A stretch of DNA of 64,000 nucleotides from Polytrichum commune. Its lineage: Eukaryota; Streptophyta; Polytrichopsida; Polytrichales; Polytrichaceae. Location: positions 63,255,554 to 63,319,553 of the forward strand of contig OX485803.1 of NCBI GenBank assembly GCA_950295325.1, in the 5' to 3' direction. Positions 10,114-19,964 of this stretch are shown piece after piece (position 1 is the first letter of the stretch; every line of letters begins with the position of its first letter). Under the pieces are notes generated by a model. It had not been told where the DNA came from, made no database searches, and was given only the letters and a program-made list of their open reading frames with translations. A program made the position numbers and the translations under genes.

Positions 10114-13100
10114 CTGTGATTAACAACTCGACTAGTTTAATTCTATGATCCAATAAACAACATTGCATTGAGGAAAAGACGATTATGCGAGGAAAATAGT
10201 GCAAGGAGAATGTGGTCAAGTGCAGACTTGCGAACGAGCGTTCGTGAATGAAGGCTGGGGTGGCGCATCATTTACGAACGCTCGTTCGTGAGCGCGGATA
10301 GAAGCACATGTACGAACGCTCGTTCGTAAAGGAGGGTGAAAGTGGGCGTGAAAGTGTAATGATGCGCATGAACATACATAATACAAGATGCGATACGATA
10401 TAATAAGTTTGGGAGATGCGACGCAGAGATCATCTGCTCATATATTAATTCGGTGAATATTTACAATTGTCTCACGTGATAATTTTTCACAGTTTCCTAT
10501 GGCAAATACATGCCGTGTTCTACAAAATTTATCGGGCTAAGGGTCCACGTAGAGAAGGGTCCTCGCACGCCTCGTGATGCTGATGGACAGGAACCGCCAA
10601 GAACACAACGCGCATGGGTTAGTGGTTACGAACGCGCGTTCGTTAAATGAGTGGTATTCTCAGAGGAGAGTTACCTCGTCATCGGGGGGAGGGGCAGCGG
10701 TGCTGGACCGAGCAGTTCCCTCCTCTTCGATTAACGAACGCGCGTTCGTAATCCCCATTGGGCCAGCCGCCTCTGTCTCCATGGTGTCTGGGGCACGCTC
10801 CGACTGTGACGCCTGGGTCTGCACAATGTGATCCGCGTCGTCGTCGTCATCTCCGCCCAGGTCGAGAGTGTCCATGCGGACATCCTCCATCTCCGCGGAT
10901 GGATGCCGTTCCAGGTCAGGGCTCTCAACGTCCATTCCTTGGACAGCTACCGCATCATTGGGGCTCCCCTGCGTTTCCTCCACAATGACCATGTCAGTGT
11001 GTTGCGCAGATTCATCGCCTTGCCTATGCACTACCCTCGGGACCACTGTCAAAGAGGCGGTGGCAGTGACTGAGGCCAGTCCTACCCTTGGAGGGGGAGG
11101 GGTTAGGACTGCCGGACACGAAGATTTACGAACGCGCGTTCGTAAATCTTCGTCCTCGCGTATGGCAGCCCTTATCGCATCGTGCGAGTTGACGGGGGTG
11201 GCAGTCAATTGAAGGGGCGGAGGACTCCCAGCTGGCGTTGGGTGTGGTGCTGGTGGGTGCGAAGGTCCTCCGGGGAACAGGCCTGGAGGGGGGGTATGGG
11301 AGGGGTATCCTCCGGGGAAGGGGTAAGGCTGTTGTGCTGGCGCCGAGAAGCTCTGCATATTTCTGAGCATCTCAAATATGGCGTCCGTCTTTGTTGCGGA
11401 CTCCCGCAGCGCCTCCTGCATGCGGGCCATATTTCTTGCACTCTCCTCTGCCGCAGCCGTCATTTCCTCCTTCATTTTTTGTTCTAGCTTGGCATTCAGC
11501 TCGGCAACCGTCAACGCCTCCTCCTTCACACGCTTGTTCTTGTCGTAATCCACCCCCAGCTCCGCCATGATGTCCATGTCCCCTTCGTCCTCGTCGGACA
11601 CCTCGATGATTGCTCCCTCCGGCAACTCCACGTATGGCGTCTTCTTCATCCTCCTCCTCGTGTTCCGGAAGTGGTCCAAGGATGGACGCGAGCGTTGGTC
11701 GAGGAGGTCGAGGGTCTCCATCCTCGGAACCACGACGGGCCTGGGAGACACTAACGTCGAACAGCCGCCAGGTGTGCCGAAGGGTTCCGCACCCGACACT
11801 CTAGCGGGGAGGACATCCTGGGTTGTCCCAGCCGAGGATCCTGTATAGCCCCCCGGTGTCCCTTGGGGGTCAGACGGGTGACCCGCTGGCGCCAACATCC
11901 GTAAAGGAGTGATGTTGAACGACTGCAAGATGGCGTCCACGTCCACGTCCACGGAGGGGGCGGGCTCGTCCTCGTCTGTCTCCAAGCCCGGCATGCCTTC
12001 GTCGACGGGCATGCTGAAGTCCTCCCTGGGGACACACATGTCATCGAGGTCCATTGTGGACGCTTTCACCCTGTGGACCTGGTATTCATCCTCGTCTTGG
12101 GCGTCAACGTAGTTATTGACGACCAACCCCAGCATCTGTACCAACGTTCCAAACATGTCAGCATATACGAACGTGCGTTCGTAAACATCAACATTGAGAC
12201 AAGGCCAGATCAACGCAAAGGGAAAAAATGCCACAACTATTATAACATTTGAATCAATGACAATTACGAACGAGCGTTCGTAAATCTAAGAATGACAGCT
12301 TACCATGGCCGCGTACATGAACTTGCTGCCTCCAAAGATGTTGTAGACAGTCTCTCCACTGATTGCCAAACTCTGCAACACTGACACGTAGAACTCCAAC
12401 CTGAGCTCCAACGCGGGGAAAACCGTGTACAGTGTCTCCTGCAACAGTTCCTTGGGAGGGGGGTGAGGGATGCTGTATATCTTCTTGAAAATATTGTTTG
12501 CCTTCACAGGCGCTCTCCCATTTCTGAGAGCATTGTACGTTAAGAAGATCAAGCTAACAGCTCCCACCTGCTTGTTTCCCCTGGCCTCGTTGATGGCCAC
12601 GATCCCTTCCGTTTTTGCGGGCACGTAGGTGCTGTGGTAGATGCTGTATTCAAATTTGATGGTATTTTCGTACAGCTCAGTGACAATGGATAGCTTCTCC
12701 TGTTCCACTATCCAAAGCCATACGTGAGGCTCCCTCATTTCAGGCGATCTGTAGTCTTGAAACTTTGCCATGAAAGGGTTGTAGAAGGGAAAATCCTTTG
12801 CCCCTTACCTCGCACCTCCTGGGATCCCCCTGAAATCAATCAGGGCAAATGGGCAACCCCTGCGGTCCTCCCTCACCTCGGCCCTGCTGATGGTGCAGTC
12901 CCACTTAGAAAAAGTGGCCCTCTCCAGCCCGGTGGTTACCAAACAAAACCTGGCCACTCCCTCGAATGTGGCCCTCCGCTTCCTCTCCAAAAACTTTATA
13001 TACAACTCCACCTCCTGGGGATCTGTCTCTGCTTTCTTGGTCCGCTTGTTCCCCTTCAGCTTCAAGACGGAGGCGTGTTCCTTAACTAGCCTACGCATGG

Positions 13101-15040
13101 AAGAGCCGTTGATGTTATACCCGACCTTGAACTCCTTCCATCCAACCCAGTTGATGTCCCCGTCGGCCTCGAAGAGTTTGTACTCCGGGACTAGTGCTCC
13201 CAACTCCCTCATTGCGTTGGTCTTCAACTTGCGATGTTCGCACCACTCCTCGATGGAGTACGTTCCAGGCCTGTGCTTTGGCCTCTTCAAAAAAATCTTC
13301 GGGTAGGGGATTGTGCTCCCGACGGTGTTCCCAAGAGCATGAACTGCACATCTCTGCAATTCCGACTCCGTCAACCCCTGAAGCGGCCTAAAAAATTCCC
13401 TCAGCAGCGGAGGCGCTTCCCCAGTCTTCTCCTGATTATATTTTTCTTCAGTGTCGGGGTTGACGAGATCCCCCGCACTGTGAGCATCAAAAAATTGGGT
13501 CCACAAATCCCAGGTGTCTCTGTTGCAACAAATAAGCCGGAGCTCACCCTTCAGCTCGAGCACTGACTTCGTTGAAGTGGACTTCATGTCGATGGAAGAG
13601 AATTTGTCCACCATCGCATCGCAAAACGCCTGCATTAGAAAGGAATGTCATCGGTCAATCAAATACGAACGCACGTTCGTAAATAAAATGATCAGGAATG
13701 TTCTAAAGGAACCTGAGAATTACGAACGCTCGTTCGTAAACTTACCTTCCATTGTGGAGACTGGTTTTTCGCATTCTCCCTCTCCTTTGGTGGGCACCCG
13801 TGTGCCACCCACACGTCTCTCGCAGCCACTATGTTTGCTGCCCATGATGCCTCAAACGCTTTGATCTTATTCCCAGAATTTAAAAATGTCGAAATTTTCC
13901 GGAGTTTGTCCCAGTCGTCTGACCACACCAGGAACACCTTCCAGTAGCGCAGGTCTCCCTTCAGCTCATGCTGGAAGTTATCATCCTTGAGGATGATCTG
14001 CGATGCCTCCAGGCTGTGCTGTCCATCAATAATCCAGAACTCCCCATTCTGGATTCTTGCCCAATCTTTCTCCGTGGGACGGGAAGTGAAACCCTTTGGC
14101 ATAACGCACACAGTTTGCCTATCCCACTTCACGTTATTCATCAAGTTGTTGATTTGCCACTTCACACCTCCGCTTTCACGTGACCTCACCACCCACTTGT
14201 TGGGGGATTTCTCGCATTTGAAGCAGTCCACGTTGAAGGTGAAGTGCCGTCCCATGGGCCAGCAATCCTTCGAGTAATTGTTGAAGTCGCGAAGGATACG
14301 AGTCGCCTTTGCCGCATCAGGGTTTTCCCCCTTCTTCAAAGGGGTCGGCATGACAGGCGGCGAGTTGACCTCAGCTGTCTCCGTGACACCAGACTTCTCC
14401 ATATCGTCCCGAGTTCTTTTAGATGGCGTGGAGTGTCTGCTTGGTCCCTCTGACAATCTGCTAGCTGAAGGCACTGGCCGCGGCGCACTTCTAGAACCTC
14501 CTATTCCGGATGCAGTAGGTTTTTTGGGACTCTTCTTCTTCTTGTTGGCCTCCACGACGGCACTGTTATACTTGGACATATTTAGGGCCAGTGCAGTCAA
14601 CTTCCTGGCTGTCCAATGCTGGCTGAGGCTGTACTTCGTGAAAAGGTTCACGAGGTCGAAATGCTTGGCATCCTCTACAACATTATTCTGTGCGTATGTA
14701 TGGGAGAAAGGGTGCCTCCTGAAGTCCAGCAGGAGGTTGATGTGGTCTTTTTGTTTTTCAAATCCAAGATAACAAAATCACCCTGTGCCTCTATGGATTC
14801 TATCTCCCATGTCTTCATCTGCACCCACTGCTCCGGCTGGTCTGGCCTTGTCTCCAACTCGTATGTGAATCTCAGGGCGAACAATCCACCCTCGATTTTC
14901 TCCGGGAGCGCCGTCCACTCCCCCATGAAGTCATCTTTGGGGACGTAATTATCGTTCCCATTGTCATCTGTCACTGACTCCGGAAGCCGATCCAACTGAA
15001 CCGCGAACATTTCGATTGTGCTCCTGACTGGTCTAGCCAT
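9346..15040 (-). CDS. ParB/DGQHR-like domain joined to FCP1-like HAD domain, 4 exons
   Basis: Exons on the minus strand: 15040-13746, 13629-12304, 12135-10675, 10113-9346, all joined at GT-AG with phase 0. The predicted protein has about 1,616 residues. Exon 1 ends with a region containing GEFWIIDGQHSLEAS, which resembles the core of ParB/Srx-type and DGQHR proteins. Exon 2 has no domain I can name. Exon 3 begins acidic and is Pro/Ser-rich in its second half, with a helical, coiled-coil-like stretch (EELNAKLEQKMKEE-type). Exon 4 is an FCP1/NIF-like HAD domain. Two defects are present: a one-base loss in an A/T run at 14748-14758 and an in-frame TAA at 12805-12807. The start is the ATG at 15040; an upstream GTG is ignored. 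The join of exons 3 and 4 across a 561-bp intron is inferred from phase and splice signals; the HAD exon could be a separate gene. Confidence 0.6.
10114..10674 (-). other. Predicted intron 3 with four palindromes
   Basis: Donor GAG|GTAACT at 10674 and acceptor CACAG|GAT at 10114. Palindrome cores lie at 10231, 10275, 10313 and 10629. If a short extra exon exists here I could not establish it. Confidence 0.5.
10229..10329. repeat. Three CGAACGNNCGTTCG palindromes
   Basis: Cores at 10231-10244 (centre AG), 10275-10288 (CT) and 10313-10326 (CT). They lie in predicted intron 3, 38-44 bp apart. Confidence 0.95.
10627..10752. repeat. Two palindromes at the exon 3/intron 3 border
   Basis: Cores at 10629-10642 (intron side) and 10735-10748 (inside exon 3), both with centre CG. 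The exonic copy is translated on the minus strand as ITNARSLIEE without breaking the frame. Confidence 0.95.
11118..11153. repeat. Perfect 36-bp palindrome inside coding exon 3
   Basis: The core CGAACGCGCGTTCG (11129-11142) is extended symmetrically to ACGAAGATTT on the left and its complement on the right, 36 bp in all with no mismatch. It is read in frame on the minus strand as DEDLRTRVRKSS. Confidence 0.95.
12136..12303 (-). other. Intron 2 with two palindromes
   Basis: Donor ATG|GTAAGC at 12303 and acceptor GGTACAG|ATG at 12136, 168 bp. Cores at 12168-12181 (centre TG) and 12267-12280 (centre AG). Confidence 0.75.
12805..12807 (-). other. In-frame TAA in exon 2
   Basis: The frame is otherwise open from 13629 to 12304 and reads PGGAR-stop-GAKDFPFYNPFMAKF across this codon. 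It is either a real nonsense mutation, a base error, or part of an unrecognised mini-intron starting at GAG|GTAAGG. Confidence 0.85.
13630..13745 (-). other. Intron 1 with two palindromes
   Basis: Donor AAG|GTAAGT at 13745 and acceptor AATGCAG|GCG at 13630, 116 bp. Cores at 13666-13679 (CA) and 13723-13736 (CT). The donor is followed directly by the first palindrome. Confidence 0.85.
14748..14758 (-). other. Frame change at a homopolymer in exon 1
   Basis: Upstream the frame reads GDFVILDLKNKK; downstream a different frame reads DHINLLLDFRRHPF and continues to the exon end. One extra A in the CAAAAAG run (minus strand) would restore the frame, and the exon length (1295 nt) is exactly one base short of phase 0. 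Confidence 0.75.
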
Positions 15041-15071
15041 TTGCAATGTAACAGACACATTCAGAATTGCA

Positions 15072-15473
15072 TTTACGAACGCGCGTTCGTTACTGACATT
15101 TGCAGGTCGTCAATAAATTATTTATTATTCGCAAGACATCTGTTGGTTCTTGTTTACGAACGTTCGTTCGCAAATTTGGTTTGATTTCCAAGGTGTTATT
15201 CATTTTCAATAAATACGAACGCACGGTCGTATTTGAGTGCTGTGATGTTCATATGGCGTAATCAAAAGGTGTAGGGTTCGTTTTTATTTTCATTTTTTGG
15301 GCTCATTTTTATTAGTTTTTGGGTACACATATTTGTGTCCATGCCTTTGTGTAGATTTACGAACGCGCGTTCGCAAATCTTGGGTGTGTTTGGATCCCTG
15401 GTTACGAACGATCGTTCGTAAATCTAGGATATTGATGTGATTCAGTGTTTGTTCACGAACGGACGTTCGCAAA
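15072..15473. repeat. Six palindromes upstream of the ParB-like gene
   Basis: Cores at 15076, 15157, 15216 (one mismatch), 15360, 15405 and 15456. The first lies only 36 bp upstream of the ParB-like start codon, so some may act as operator-like sites in its promoter or 5' leader. Confidence 0.9.
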
Positions 15474-15497
15474 TACAAGATGTTCCTTATTTAATCA

Positions 15498-15750
15498 ATT
15501 ACGAACGCACGTTCGTAAAAGTAGAAGGTGAGCGCATATTTTACGAACGCACGTTTGGAAAATTAGAAGGTGAGTGGGTATTTTACGAACGCACGTTCGT
15601 AAAGGTGGAAAGTGAGTGGGTATTTTACGAACGCACGTTCGTAAAGGTAGAAGATGAGTGGGTATTTTACGAACGCACGTTCGTAAAAGTAGAAGGTGAG
15701 TGCGTATTTTACGAACGTGCGTTCGTAAAAGTAAAGGGCTTGGTGTATTA
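15498..15750. repeat. 42-bp tandem array, one palindrome per unit
   Basis: Six units of 42 bp carry cores at 15502, 15544 (one mismatch), 15586, 15628, 15670 and 15712. The spacer reads AAGGTAGAAGGTGAGTGGGT with variants. The period is exactly 42, so both strands stay open and give repetitive YERTFVKVEGEWVF-like frames that I do not regard as a protein. Confidence 0.95.
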
Positions 15751-15767
15751 GATGTATAAACGCCACA

Positions 15768-15862
15768 TTTACGAACGATCGTTCGTAAATGTGGTCGTCT
15801 GTGTATGATAATAAATGCTTTCCGTACATATACGTATACATATACATACGTATACGTATGTA
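15768..15862. repeat. Palindrome plus alternating ATACGTAT tract
   Basis: Core at 15772-15785 (centre AT) within a longer palindrome flanked by CACATTT and AAATGTG. An alternating purine-pyrimidine tract follows at 15823-15862. Confidence 0.85.
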
Positions 15863-16279
15863 TGGGTTTATGAATGTTGCTATCGACATTGCTTGGATTT
15901 TTGCCTGCAACTCTTGATCAGAATGATGAAACACAAAGTGAAATATGTAATGACAACAACATTGAGATTCAGTGATTAAGAATTCATAATGAAGGGGAAA
16001 GTCCTAATTCATACAAAACATGACAAAGCTCATAATGCATAAAACATGACACATGGAATTCAACAAAGAACAATTTCAGATTGCAAAGAAGTGTTTTGAA
16101 AAGGAAACCTGTACTCACATTGAATTGTTGCAAACCCAAAACCTGCTGCCTGCTACTCAGAAATCCAGAAACCTCACAAATGCACTGATTTCGCTTTCAA
16201 ATGCAATTTCTACCCTTGCTCCTTTCTCACACTCTCAAGCCTTCAGAATTTATTTACAAATCCTACAAATATTCTGATG

Positions 16280-16450
16280 TAAACACAACTCACAAGCTTT
16301 CTGAAACTCTCAAGCTCTCAAGCTTTTTGCAACACTCAACCTCTCAAGCTTTCTAAAACACTCAACCTCTCAAGCTTTCTAAAACTCTAAACCTTCTCAA
16401 GATTTCTACAAATATCAACCTCTCAAGCGATCCTACTCTCAAGCTTCTGA
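16280..16450. repeat. Degenerate minisatellite of CTCTCAAGCTTTCT units
   Basis: About six imperfect copies of CAACCTCTCAAGCTTTCTAAAACACT-type units. No function is apparent. Confidence 0.75.
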
Positions 16451-16636
16451 CAATGCGCGCCAAGAATAAACATAAAATGCGGCTATACAAATGGCCAGGG
16501 CTTCGCCGCACCTAAGCTCTCCCCTCCTCCTCTGCTCCAAATGACAAATGAGGAGGAGAGGAAGAGGCGCGGGGAGGTAGCCGGCACCGCTAGGGTTTCC
16601 TGGCGGCTGCCACGTGGCTGACAGCCACTGGCCAGG

Positions 16637-16762
16637 GCTGGGATGGGGGAGGGGATGGGGATGCGGATGGGGATGGGGATGGGGATGGGGGAGGGGAGGG
16701 GATGGGGAGGGAATGGGGATGGGGATGGATGGGAGGGGAATGGGGATAGGGAGGGATGAGGG
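16637..16762 (+). repeat. GGGGAT-type G-rich minisatellite
   Basis: GGGGAT and GGGAGG units repeat for about 125 bp, giving many G-runs on the plus strand able to form G-quadruplexes. Confidence 0.85.
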
Positions 16763-16921
16763 TTTACGAATTAAGAAATACGAAATGGTGGGAGCTTAGT
16801 TCGGGGACATGAATTTTACATTCCGTATCCCCTTAATACCTCTACAGTTGGATTCCTTGTAAACATATTTTAGAAAAATATGTTCAGTTAATTTGTACAA
16901 CACAATGCATGTCATTTAGTA

Positions 16922-17150
16922 GGTTTTCGATGAAGAATCCACCCCAATGTGTGTATGGTGTTTTGCAAAATAGAGTTTTCATGAACCACACATCCTTAAA
17001 GTTGTTCAATGGTTCCTCAAACAAATTTTACATACATAAAGGACGCATTTTGAATTGTGGAGAGGGGCTATCAGATTCTCCTCAAGAGGTGGGGGAAAAT
17101 TCATTTTTCAATACGATGTCATTAATTTCATGAGGTGTTAGCTTGACCCA
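16922..17150 (+). repeat. Diverged direct repeat, copy A
   Basis: Resembles 18024-18255, sharing AATCCACCC, GTTCAATGGTTCCT and ATAAAGGAC in the same order. The copies are about 1.1 kb apart and both lie inside the 16.4-kb element. Confidence 0.75.
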
Positions 17151-17206
17151 CCCTTAATATGATATTTAGTGTTAGATACTCTAAATACGAACGCATAGTA
17201 CACTAA

Positions 17207-17733
17207 GGGCCTGTTTAGACTTGGGGCCAAGGCCATTGTGAACGAAGGCCAATATGTCCCATGTGGCATGCAAATGGGCCCCCAAGGCCATTAATAAGAA
17301 AGTAACCTAACTCCATTCATTGCTTTCATGTGTAAACCTATTTAGGTGGGGTTGGGGCCATTTGGAGGTTGCAATTATGAGAGGGTTATGAGAGGTTCCA
17401 ACGTACTCATGAACTATTCTATGGATAATGATTAAAGTATAATAAATTTATAATTTCTCCCCTCCTACTCAATGCTCAAAGAATAAACTACTATAAGCGA
17501 ATAAAAGCTCTAACAATGGCCTCAACAAGAGGGAAAGAGTCCACAATGTTGGGAGCTCTCTTTTCCAAGGCTTGAGGCCATTGTCATGATGAATAAAATA
17601 ATTTATTTGTGATTGGCCCCAACTCATGGTGTAAACTTGAAGAGGAAAATCCTAGCCTTTCTACCAATGAGAGGCGTGGATTTCCTTCACCCCAACCCAT
17701 TTTTGAGCCTTGACTCCAAGTCTAAACCCGTCC
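17207..17733. mobile_element. PIF/Harbinger-like MITE, 527 bp
   Basis: Ends are GGGCCTGTTTAGACTTGG and the complement of GGACGGGTTTAGACTTGG. The flanking TAA at 17204-17206 and 17734-17736 is the 3-bp duplication expected for PIF/Harbinger (TWA). There is no transposase. It is inserted inside the 16.4-kb element and is therefore younger than it. Confidence 0.85.
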
Positions 17734-17806
17734 TAAGTATCACTAACGATCTAAACCCTAAGCCTGCAAACCACATATTAGACAACTTTCACAAACCATA
17801 TACACT

Positions 17807-17848
17807 AACCCCAAACCCCAAACCCCAAACCCTAAACCCTAAACCCTA
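17807..17848. repeat. Interstitial telomere-type repeats
   Basis: About three CCCCAAA variant units followed by three CCCTAAA units. Confidence 0.9.
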
Positions 17849-18023
17849 CATCTTTTTATCTTACCAACCCTTCTTAGGAGGTCAAGTCATTTAATTAGTT
17901 GTCGACTTGAACTAACAAACGAATACTAGTGCCATCAACTTTAAATTTCACCAATGATCAATTGCATTTAAACTTGTAGTTCATAATATGGTCCGATGTT
18001 TGGCGAGCCTCAAGTGTAGGGGG

Positions 18024-18255
18024 TGGATTCAAATGAAAAATCCACCCGCAAGCATGTGTATATGGTGTTTTAAAATATAATTTTTTCATGGACAATATGT
18101 CTTTCAAGGTGTTCAATGGTTCCTTAAAAAAAAATTATTGGATAAAGGACTCAATTTCATATTGTGGCGAGCCTGCGCTATCCTAAACCTTTACAAAAGG
18201 TGGAGGAAATTCTATTTCTCATAGGACGTCAAACACATGATATTAATAATTGTAA
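18024..18255 (+). repeat. Diverged direct repeat, copy B
   Basis: Partner of 16922-17150. Confidence 0.75.
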
Positions 18256-19185
18256 GTGTGACTTCACGTAGGCATGGTTTCAATTCTTATCATTATCGTA
18301 TGCACCGTTCCAAAGTGATTGATCATTTCCAATCATGTCATTTTAATTCATTATTTTCAAACCTAGTGTTACATTTGAATGAAGACCTTGCCTACATATA
18401 TTGGGTATGATTACTTCAAAATGTCCTCAATTTACCTAGTACAAACCATTATGGATTAAGCGACTTTTTATTGGTATTCATGCAGTTGGTGACCATATTA
18501 CGGGCATTTTTTTTATGTGAATCATATGATACCTACAATTTTAGGGGCTTCCACAACATGTTTTTAGCTACTCTTACCTTATTGTGCATGTGAATATGTA
18601 TTACCCTAAACCCTTCATCACTTTATTAGGTATAATCAATCGTCAATTAACTTGGACTTCACACCTTAGTTGCAAATCATTTAAATTCAATGTTAACCAT
18701 AAACCTATATAGACATTATAAATCTAATATTATATATATGTGTATATATAATATAATATAATACAATATACAATATGAAATTCATATATACATATAAATA
18801 TAGACATATATTCACGTGAAACCTTGGTGACAACTAAGGTGTGCGACCGATTGACATATTTACAATATGTTGCGTGCATGCAAGACATGTTCCATACATA
18901 ATGCTATTTATTTATTCCGCATGGATGGAATGGCATATTGTTAGGTCAAAGTAGGCGGCGGGAATCCGCTTTTTAAATAGCATCCAAGGGATTTTGAACC
19001 ATCAGGGGGGAGGTACTTAAAGCTCTGCCCCCCACATCAGAGCTCTTTTCTGCGGCACAACCAAGTGTGCGCTCCACAGACCTGACTGGAACGAGCACAA
19101 ACCATTTTCTTGTGCGCCCACCCTATACCTCCCAGGTACACAATAGGTTGCACATACCCGCATATACCGCCGCAAATACCGGACT
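18256..19185. other. AT-rich intergenic DNA of the element, no gene
   Basis: Includes an AT microsatellite-like stretch at 18728-18815 (ATATA and AATAT units). No coding signal was seen. Confidence 0.5.
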
Positions 19186-19905
19186 TTTACGAACGCACGT
19201 TCGTAAAGATGACTTGGTAGTGACATGTGATGCGAGTGGTTTAGACATGTAGTTTAGACGAGTGGTATAGACGAGTGGTTCAAACATGTGATGCGAGTGG
19301 TTTACGAACGTGCGTTCGTAAGTAGAGCATTAGACATACTCAGCGTAGATTTACTTACAGGTAGTCACAGGCACAAAATGTTCAATTATATACGAACGTG
19401 CGTTCGTATATATTTCCTTCCAGATACAGGCGCACGTAAGTTGTTGTGATGCGAGTGGTTTACGAACGTGCGTTCGTAAGTAGAGCATTGGACATACTCA
19501 GCGTAGATTTACTTACAGGTAGTCATAGGCATGAAAATGTTCAATTATATACGAACGTGCGTTCGTATATATTTCCTTCCATATACAGGCGCACGTAAGT
19601 TGTTGTGATGCGAGTGGTTTACGAACGTGCGTTCGTAAGTGGAGCATTGGACATACTCAGCGTAGATTTACTTACAGGTAGTCATAGGCACGAAAATGTT
19701 CAATTATATACGAACGTGCGTTCGTATATATTTTCTTGGAGATACAGGCGCATGTAAGTTTGTGTAATGCGAGTGGTTTACGAACGTGCGTTCGTAAGTA
19801 GAGCATTCGATAATACTCCACGTTGACCTACTTATAGGTAGTCGTGGGCGCTAAAATGTTCAATGATATACGAACGTGCGTTCGTATATTTTCCTCCTAA
19901 CCCTC
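19186..19905. repeat. Palindromes in a 158-159-bp tandem array
   Basis: Four units start at 19291, 19449, 19608 and 19767. Each holds two palindromes, one flanked by TTTA/TAAG and one by TATA/TATA, 88-90 bp apart: cores at 19305/19393, 19463/19552, 19622/19711 and 19781/19871, all with centre TG. A separate palindrome lies at 19190. The units are nearly identical, so the amplification is recent or homogenised. Confidence 0.95.
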
Positions 19906-19964
19906 AAAGACACCTACGCTCCCGTGACTCTGTTATGTCCAACTGAACATATGATGGTCTGGTA

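Noticed and set aside
15498-15750. CRISPR-like array or a repetitive YERTFVK protein
   Set aside because: The spacers are themselves repeats (nearly identical), the setting is eukaryotic, and both strands stay open only because the 42-bp period is a multiple of three.
16053-16277. 74-codon frame inside the 16.4-kb element
   Set aside because: No family motif; it runs towards a minisatellite and has no splice or promoter support.
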